Both the position numbers and the translations under genes were made by a program. From Nematostella vectensis (lineage: Eukaryota > Cnidaria > Anthozoa > Actiniaria > Edwardsiidae), in the NCBI RefSeq assembly GCF_932526225.1, contig NC_064034.1:14084887-14148886 (forward strand): DNA of 64,000 nucleotides. Direction: 5' to 3'. A model generated the notes under the pieces. That model ran no database searches, was not told the DNA's origin, and worked only from the letters and a program-made list of their open reading frames with translations. Shown here piece by piece: positions 58,013 through 64,000 of the stretch (positions within the stretch are counted from its first letter, which is position 1; each line of letters begins with the position of its first letter).

Positions 58013-60192
58013 TTCCCACCAACACAGCCATTAGCCATCTCCACACCACACCATATTGTTATTTTTTCTTTTTCGCCTGCCCACCACACACTACCACAAC
58101 CTATTCTATAGTCCCACTTTATCTTTTCACCACCCTCCACCACCTACTAGTCGAACCAATCCACCTTTTCACCATAATTACATTACTACCATCTCCACTC
58201 TACACTATCTTACTAGCCATCCTTCACCATCACCCTCCAACATCACCATACCATATGATCACACCAACCTCACTACCACACCACTTTAGGCCCCTACGTC
58301 TTGGTACGAATACCCGATCCAAACCAAAAAAATTAATTGCACGTTTGGACAATCAGTAGCGTTTAATGACAATCAGTTATACGAAATAGAAAATTCATTA
58401 GTGCTATTAACATAAACAAGGACAATCAACAAGCCATCTCAGAGATTAAGTACGCAGCAGCTTTGTCTCCTATTATCTTTGCTCTACAAAGGAGTTCTTT
58501 TGTCTCAATTCTTCTCGTTGTTTGTGTCGAGGTGCGGATATTGTTCATTTGCCCAATCAAATTGCAGATTGTAAGAGCTGCGTACTGACCCATTTCAGAC
58601 AATCATGTTCATCAAGGTGACATTCATGAATGTGGTTTGACAATCATTTGTTCGATTCAAACAAACATTATAAGAAAAGAAAATATCAATAGTTTTATTT
58701 CGATTTTTGAAGTGACATTTATACCTGAAATTGATCTCTATTAACACAGCGAGGTATATAGGTTTGCATAAAACAAAACCATTGCCCACATTTCGCTCCT
58801 GTGACTGTTCCTATGTTGTAGCCTCCGATGTTGAGAAATGGGCTGTAGGGCGGTAACTTTTTTAGCTCAGTGTTTGAGCCGGTATCTAGTGGGTTATGGT
58901 GCGTTATGGTGCACCGTCGTAAATAAAAATGACGTTTTCGTTGGGGTAAAGATTCAGTCGTGTTTGTGAAGTCGTTGAATCTTTGTGCATTCATTCCCCC
59001 GATGATAGAAAAGTGGAAGATAAGACCGTTAGTGGGCGAAATAGCCAAAGTGACTGTGATATTTCTTCCAATTTGACCATATACTTGGCGGTACGCTCTC
59101 TCTCCCCTCTTCTAGCTCTTCCCTGTGTTCGAGGGGTTTCTCGGCGGCATTTCTCATACAAACGTTTTCTGTTTTTCTATAGTGAACGAGTGAGTATATA
59201 TTTTTTGCTTTTATAAACTCTCCACAAAAAGTGTTGTTCGTTTGTCTTGTTTTTTTTTGTTAAAAAAATATTTATAGTTCTATATTTCTCTTAATTTTAG
59301 GAGCCAACTGTTTAAAGAAAAAAGAAAAATAGTAACTCTAATTAAATTTCATTTTTCCTTGTTGTTTGGTTTAAATCGGATAAATGGTTGTCAAACCGCA
59401 TTGATGAATGTCACATTGATGAACACGTTTATGTTAATAGCAATAATGAAGTTTCTATTTTTATAACTGATTGTCAATAAACGCTACTGATTGTCCAAAC
59501 GTGTAATTGAATTTTCGATTGCATGCAAAAGAATGTTCATTAAATCCCGAATGAATGCCCAATTGCGTTATTGATTGTCCGTTAATGCTATTGAATGGTA
59601 GCGCATATTCAATCATTGTCATTGAAAGTCGAGTCACGCTAAGGATGTTTCGTGCGATGTTGATGAACGTACAATGAACGTTGACGATACAACGTTTGGC
59701 ACAAATGAATGTCCCTTTCCCGTTATTGAACAGCAAAAGGTGTAATATATAGATTTAGGCACTGCCTAAAAGCGGAGCCAGCATTTAACACCTTTTTGTG
59801 TTGACTGATAGGGGTAGTTTTAGGGGGATCTTGGTGTCTCTAGAATGTTTTTTTAATGAGATTAAAAATATGTCAAATTTTACTGCCATGTTATTATGAA
59901 TTGTATTGGCCCCTCCAAATGGATCAAGCAAGAACTAATTCAATATTATTAAATATGCATTGTGAAAGTTAACAAAATACTTAAACTTGATGTGAAAAAG
60001 GCTGTCAAAGTTCAAGGTGTCTTAGTTGACGAGAATGTTTTTTCAAAAGTCTAATGGTCAATTCTTATTTCTCTTTATAGAAGTTCCACTATGTATATTT
60101 TTATCAAAACACCATTCTAACAAGCTTGACCTTGTGAAGAATATATCAAGGATGTAACAGCATTCCAAAGATTTAGATGCCATACTGTAGTT

Positions 60193-60364
60193 CAGAGGCG
60201 GATCTAGCTTTTTGCCAAGGGGGGATTTGGCCCAAAAATTTTCGTCATTATTTTACCTTTGTAACGATTTGGAATGAAAAGATACACTGAAAACAATAAA
60301 AAAAGAAAGCCCAAGGGGAGGTTTAAACCCCCTAACCCCCCCCCCCCCCCCCATAGACCCATTA
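60193..60364. mobile_element. MITE in H6 with 8-bp target duplication
   Basis: It begins CAGAGGCGGATCTAG and carries a run of about 17 C near 60335-60352. Flanks are CTGTAGTT (60185-60192) and TTGTAGTT (60365-60372), one mismatch. H1 and H2 have the empty site (CTGTAGTTTCCATG on the reverse strand near 7715 and 16285), which confirms the insertion. The right end is not a good inverse of the left. Confidence 0.7.
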
Positions 60365-60864
60365 TTGTAGTTTTCATGTACCACAACTGATTATTCAGAA
60401 GAATGTGTTGAAACTAAACACCACAAATATACCTCCTGTCATGCATTACATATTGGTGCACCCACCCTTTGGCCTGTTGGTTTTAGAAACCCTGGATCCA
60501 CCCATACTGGCTACTCAAAAATGAATGCAATGGAGGCAAATCCTAAACTATTACTGAAAGTGCTTAATTCCAATTTCTAATTTCAAACCAAGCCATGTTC
60601 ATTGACCTATGTTAGGGTTAGAGAGAAATAAATATAACAAAAATTTAATGGGGAGAAGAAAAAAGGGAGAAATGAATGACTCTATTTGAAAAAAATGTGA
60701 CTCTGCTTATAACAATAATGCAATAATACCTTAAATGAGCATATTCCTAACATTTTTGCTTTTCTATTTACCTATAGGTTTGATATAAAACTGTTTTTTT
60801 ACAGATTTATTATTGAAAAAGCACAAGTTTGATGTTGTCTTTATATAATTTAAGTACCTTGCTC

Positions 60865-61290
60865 CCAGGGGGGAGGTGCGGGGGACTTTGAGAAACGAGA
60901 GTTTGAGAGACGGGGGTGCTCGACAGATAATCAATTTTAACCCTTAGGGATAGCACTAAGGGCATGGTCAACAACAATTCTGAGAGATAGCATTAAAAAA
61001 ACAATGCTGGTTTTAATTTGCTGACGGATCCTATATTGTTATGTTACCGACAATAAAGTCGAAAGTATTAACTGATCAGTTGACTTGTGGTTTATTGTAA
61101 AATACATTTCAAGCGATTGGGCCACCACTTAGCGTGAGACACCCTAAAAGATAGCAGAATCGGAAATATACTCCTCCCCGGGCATGAAAACCCCTAAAAG
61201 ATAGCAGAATCGGTAAAATCCTAAAACACACCCTAAGAGATAGAAGTTGGTAAGAATATTATACCATAAAAGATAGGTCAAGCACCCCCG
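60865..61290. mobile_element. hAT-like element in H6, right end deleted
   Basis: The left end, CCAGGGGGGAGGTGCGGG, follows ACCTTGCTC. The right part (61106-61290) matches 1-185 and then jumps straight to the equivalent of 914. There is no coding sequence. Confidence 0.6.
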
Positions 61291-62520
61291 TTGGTTTTAC
61301 CTTAATAAAAGTGAAAACAAGGATTTTTTTTTCTTTCAAAACAACATTTAAATAAATAAACACAATAGATAGTTATGCAAGATGCAGACAATATAAGCTA
61401 AGCAAAAAGAATATAGGTAATAGGGGTTGCATTTTGTGTTTTTATTTTCGATGAGAAAATTATCTTGTGACTGTGAAGTTAATATATAGTAAGTATATAT
61501 AGTATATATAAGTTATTTGTAGTCTTTATAATGTTGAAAAGGTTGCTGTATCTTCGAGAAGACTAAATACACAGAATATAAAGACAAGAAAGGTCTTCTT
61601 TAGCAATAAATAACAGGATGATATTTGTTAGCCTATATTAAATATCTCAACGCAGTCAATAAAGCATAGAGAGAACGAAGAATATCAAAGGATGTTGTTA
61701 TGATCAAATTGTTTGATTTAGACCACGAATTCTCAAAGCAAACTCTATAAACAAATGTATAAATCGAACAAGCTAAGTGACATTGAAACAGTAACTAGCT
61801 TGAGCGATTGGTTTTGGGGAAAAAACACGAAGAAACCAGCATTATAAAAGCACAACAATAAAAGAAAAATAACTGTGATATTCTCAATACAAACCGTCGT
61901 TCAAAACTCACCTTGGCAGTGTTTTTTGTCGCTTTCTGTTTGTCGCTTGCGTGGTTGTATTCGCTTTTTGTTGTAAACTGTGAACTTGTCGACTTTCTGC
62001 TTGCAAGAAACTCGTCGACACAAGTGAATTATATTTATAGCTGAAAAAATACATCAATCCAAGGCCCTTTCTTCTCAGGATCTCCTTATAGATCTCCATA
62101 GATATAGACGTGAAGGAATATTATTAAAATGGTAGTGTAGAGCCTCTAAGTAGTCCTCTTTTTGCTGCTGCAACGGACGGGATTCACGAACATTCGGGTA
62201 GCTTTTACTATCGGCTCGTACTTCAGACCAAACGGTTCCTCAAAGATTTCAGCCCATTTGACTCCGCATATTTTCTCATTAAATACTATTTTCAATCTGC
62301 CTTTTTTGCTGTGAACATACGAACTCTGATGGCTGTAAAAAAATAAAATACGTAAAAGCGTAAGACCGGGGGGGCCTGGGAGTTGCGCGATTGACTGGAT
62401 GGATGGATTGTGACACCACAGGATACCCGCGCGATGACCACAAAACCAAGTCACATAGCTATACCATATTTCTATACCTATGGAGCTCCGCGCGCGGACT
62501 GCGGCCGCGCCGGCTCCGCT

Positions 62521-64000
62521 ATAATATAAAATATAATTACACCATATTCTAAAACTCATCGTAAGATAAATGGGCATGGAGAAGGGATTATTAAAATATG
62601 GTCCAATTTTCTGCGGTGACTCTGATGAGTCACAATGGCCGAGGGTTAGGTGACTTTTTTCTTCATCACCATTGTCATTTAAAGGCCCATGACAGGCGCG
62701 TACACGGGGTGCACGCATCCCCCTCCCTTTAGGGGAGAAAAGTGGGTTATTTCATATTAAGGAATCTTCAAATACTATGCTTTTTTCATACTAGACCATG
62801 ACTGCGCGGCCCCCTTCAGCCATTCTTCAAAAACTATGCTTTTTCCATATGAGACCAATGACTACGCAGCCCCCCTTCAGCAAATCCTGGGTACGCGCCT
62901 GCATGTGTTCAAGAAAAGAAAGAGTAAAGAGTCGAGGAGGAGGCTGAGAGACGAATAAAGGTTGAAAAAGTATGACAACTATGACTGGGTACAACCCAAT
63001 AGAGAGGGCAAGCACAAGAAGCTAAATGTGTCGGTCCTTGATCTATACATAGAGAACGAGAAGCTCAACTGCTAGAAGAGGATATTAAAGGGAGATCAAG
63101 TCGATGCCATTTCCTTTGCACGGAGGACTGTAGCGAACGCTAGGAGCGAAGGGCCGGAAAGTGAAAGTGGCCTTTCAGAGGAGGTAAAGTAGGAGGATGA
63201 AGCACTTGTCAGGGGCGGATCCAAGATTTCAAAATGGGGGGTGGATAATGGCCGGATAGACGGCTTATAACTGATCCAGTGGTTCTTGGTAGGTCACATC
63301 GATCTAACAATACTTCACGCTGAATTGGATTTGTCGCGTCAGCAAAGCAGGCGAAGGCACATGGAGAGTACCTTCCGTTTCACAGACATTTATTTTCTTT
63401 CGACTTTCTTTTTAACTTAAAAAGAGGGGGTGGATATCCATCCAATCCGACCCCTCTGTTTCCGCCCCTTCTTGTAATGAATAATATTGGAAGTGATGAT
63501 GAGGGGAGTTGATCAAATGCATAGACGATTAGTCGGAGGCTGATTGGGAAGACGAGAAGTCGGAGAGTGACAGAGATGATAGGTCACATAGTGACAGAGA
63601 AATTGATAATTCGGAGAATGACTGATTTAACTTGGAGGGTGACAGAGGAGACGCTCCCACAAAGGAGTAGGTCCGTCCGGGGCCGTTATTTGTACAAATG
63701 ACGGTAACAGGTGCAAAAGGGATAACACAGCACAAAAATCCATATTTACGCACGTTCCGCGTAAAGGGTGATAAACATTCACGTTTATTTACGTTCTGCA
63801 TAAAAATCGCGTAAAGGGTGATAACAATTTACGCATCTTTACGTTCTGCGTAAAGATCGCTTGAAGGGTGATAAACATTTACGCTTCTTAACGTTCTGCG
63901 TAAAGATCGCGTAAAGTGTGATAAACAGAGACATTTTAGAAAATAATTGTATCAATACCACTGGGTCTGTATCCTCAAAGATTCGGTGCAACACGAGGTG
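62521..64000. repeat. Segmental duplicate B of 37786-39150
   Basis: Collinear with copy A, including the MITE at 63210-63469 and the TTTACG minisatellite at 63745-63930. It starts directly at the 5' end of H6 and continues to the window edge. Non-coding. Confidence 0.85.

Larger units (their letters stand above)
44000..58333. mobile_element. Inner multi-module foldback element
   Basis: The left end, CTTTTTGGTTTGGATCGGG then TATTCGTACCAAGACG, is matched by the inverted right end CGATCCAAACCAAAAA at 58310-58330. Extra terminal modules occur at 44518 (same direction as left) and at 55375-55430 and 56655-56715 (same direction as right). Left modules are G/T-rich, right ones C/A-rich, as expected of arms. 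The core is a near-perfect palindrome (45737-47450). Without the nested LTR element it is about 7.6 kb. No transposase is seen. Right-arm modules of about 1.28 kb (54191-55430, 55440-56710) are tandem copies, so it grew by module duplication. Confidence 0.7.
43788..59745. mobile_element. Outer foldback element, arms split by a nested insertion
   Basis: The left arm, TACACCTTTTGCTGTTCA... (43790-43999), resumes after the nested element at 58334 with TTGCACGTTTGGACAATCAG and runs to about 58640. The right arm is its reverse complement, 59745 back to about 59390. Arms are about 500 bp long with 10-15% differences by eye. Each arm is itself built of short words such as ATTCATTAACG and GACAATCA. 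The loop, 58640-59390, has no recognised gene. The right end abuts the 3' end of H6 at 59746. Confidence 0.75.
59746..62519 (-). mobile_element. Helentron-like copy H6 with two nested MITEs
   Basis: Minus orientation. 5' end GCGGAGCCGGC (62519-62509, one change), 3' end GCTGGCTCCGC (59782-59772), hairpin 59755-59771, CTATATATT. It contains the conserved peptide region (62146-62340), leader with TATA box (about 62030), body, a MITE at 60193-60364 and a hAT-like element at 60865-61290, whose right end is lost together with the 186-912 equivalent of H0. No captured gene. Confidence 0.7.

Noticed and set aside
62341-62718. N-terminal half of a 190-residue minus-strand frame
   Set aside because: It runs across the H6 5' terminus into the segmental duplicate, so it cannot be one conserved protein. 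Only the part at 62146-62340 is shared with other copies.

Overview
This is eukaryotic DNA made almost entirely of transposable elements. It is AT-rich, full of introns, inverted repeats and nested retroelements, and shows no bacterial-type operon and no intact ordinary host gene. The mix of families suggests a cnidarian, probably an anthozoan: L2/CR1-type non-LTR retrotransposons, Ty3/gypsy elements, a THAP9/P-element-like transposase, RPA-like OB-fold ORFs, and a membrane-anchored PC-esterase/LicD-type gene. That assignment is inference from family memory, not a database result.

Layout. 1-24.2 kb is dominated by one rolling-circle-like family. Its 5' end starts GCGGAGCCAGC. Its 3' end carries the inverted GCTGGCTCCGC, then the palindrome TTTTAGGCAGTGCCTAAA, then TCTATATATT. 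These asymmetric terminal inverted repeats plus a 3' hairpin are the architecture of Helentron/Helitron2 elements. Copies here are called H0 (minus, edge), H1 (plus), H2 (plus, 8.57 kb), H3 (plus) and H4 (minus); the terminus H5 lies at 39.7 kb and H6 (minus) at 59.7-62.5 kb. H1/H2 and H2/H3 are joined head to tail. H2 and H3 carry broken fragments of a type II membrane PC-esterase gene and an RPA-like OB-fold gene; H2 also carries a LicD-like domain, and its RPA-LicD block is tandemly duplicated. A full L2-type retrotransposon (2.86-6.63 kb, minus) sits inside H1.

24.2-37.7 kb: a decayed P-element-like transposase gene with introns is split by a 5'-truncated L2 copy whose 3' tail has grown into about 58 TAA units. 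Next to it a convergent minus-strand transposon ORF is split by a complete but mutated 5.74-kb Ty3/gypsy element with a 4-bp target duplication.

37.8-43.8 kb holds low-information AT-rich DNA, a 1.4-kb segment duplicated at 62.5-64 kb, several minisatellites and MITE-like elements. 43.8-59.7 kb is a three-layer nest. An outer foldback element contains a large multi-module inner foldback element, and the latter contains a very young LTR element (814-bp LTRs that differ at only one position by eye). That LTR element encodes Gag, a retropepsin and an Env-like membrane protein but has lost RT, RNase H and integrase. Inside the inner foldback is also a 1.26-kb tract almost without G on the + strand. 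The window ends with H6 and the second copy of the 37.8-kb duplication.

Nothing here forms a working host pathway. The interest lies in how the elements capture, nest, duplicate and delete one another.
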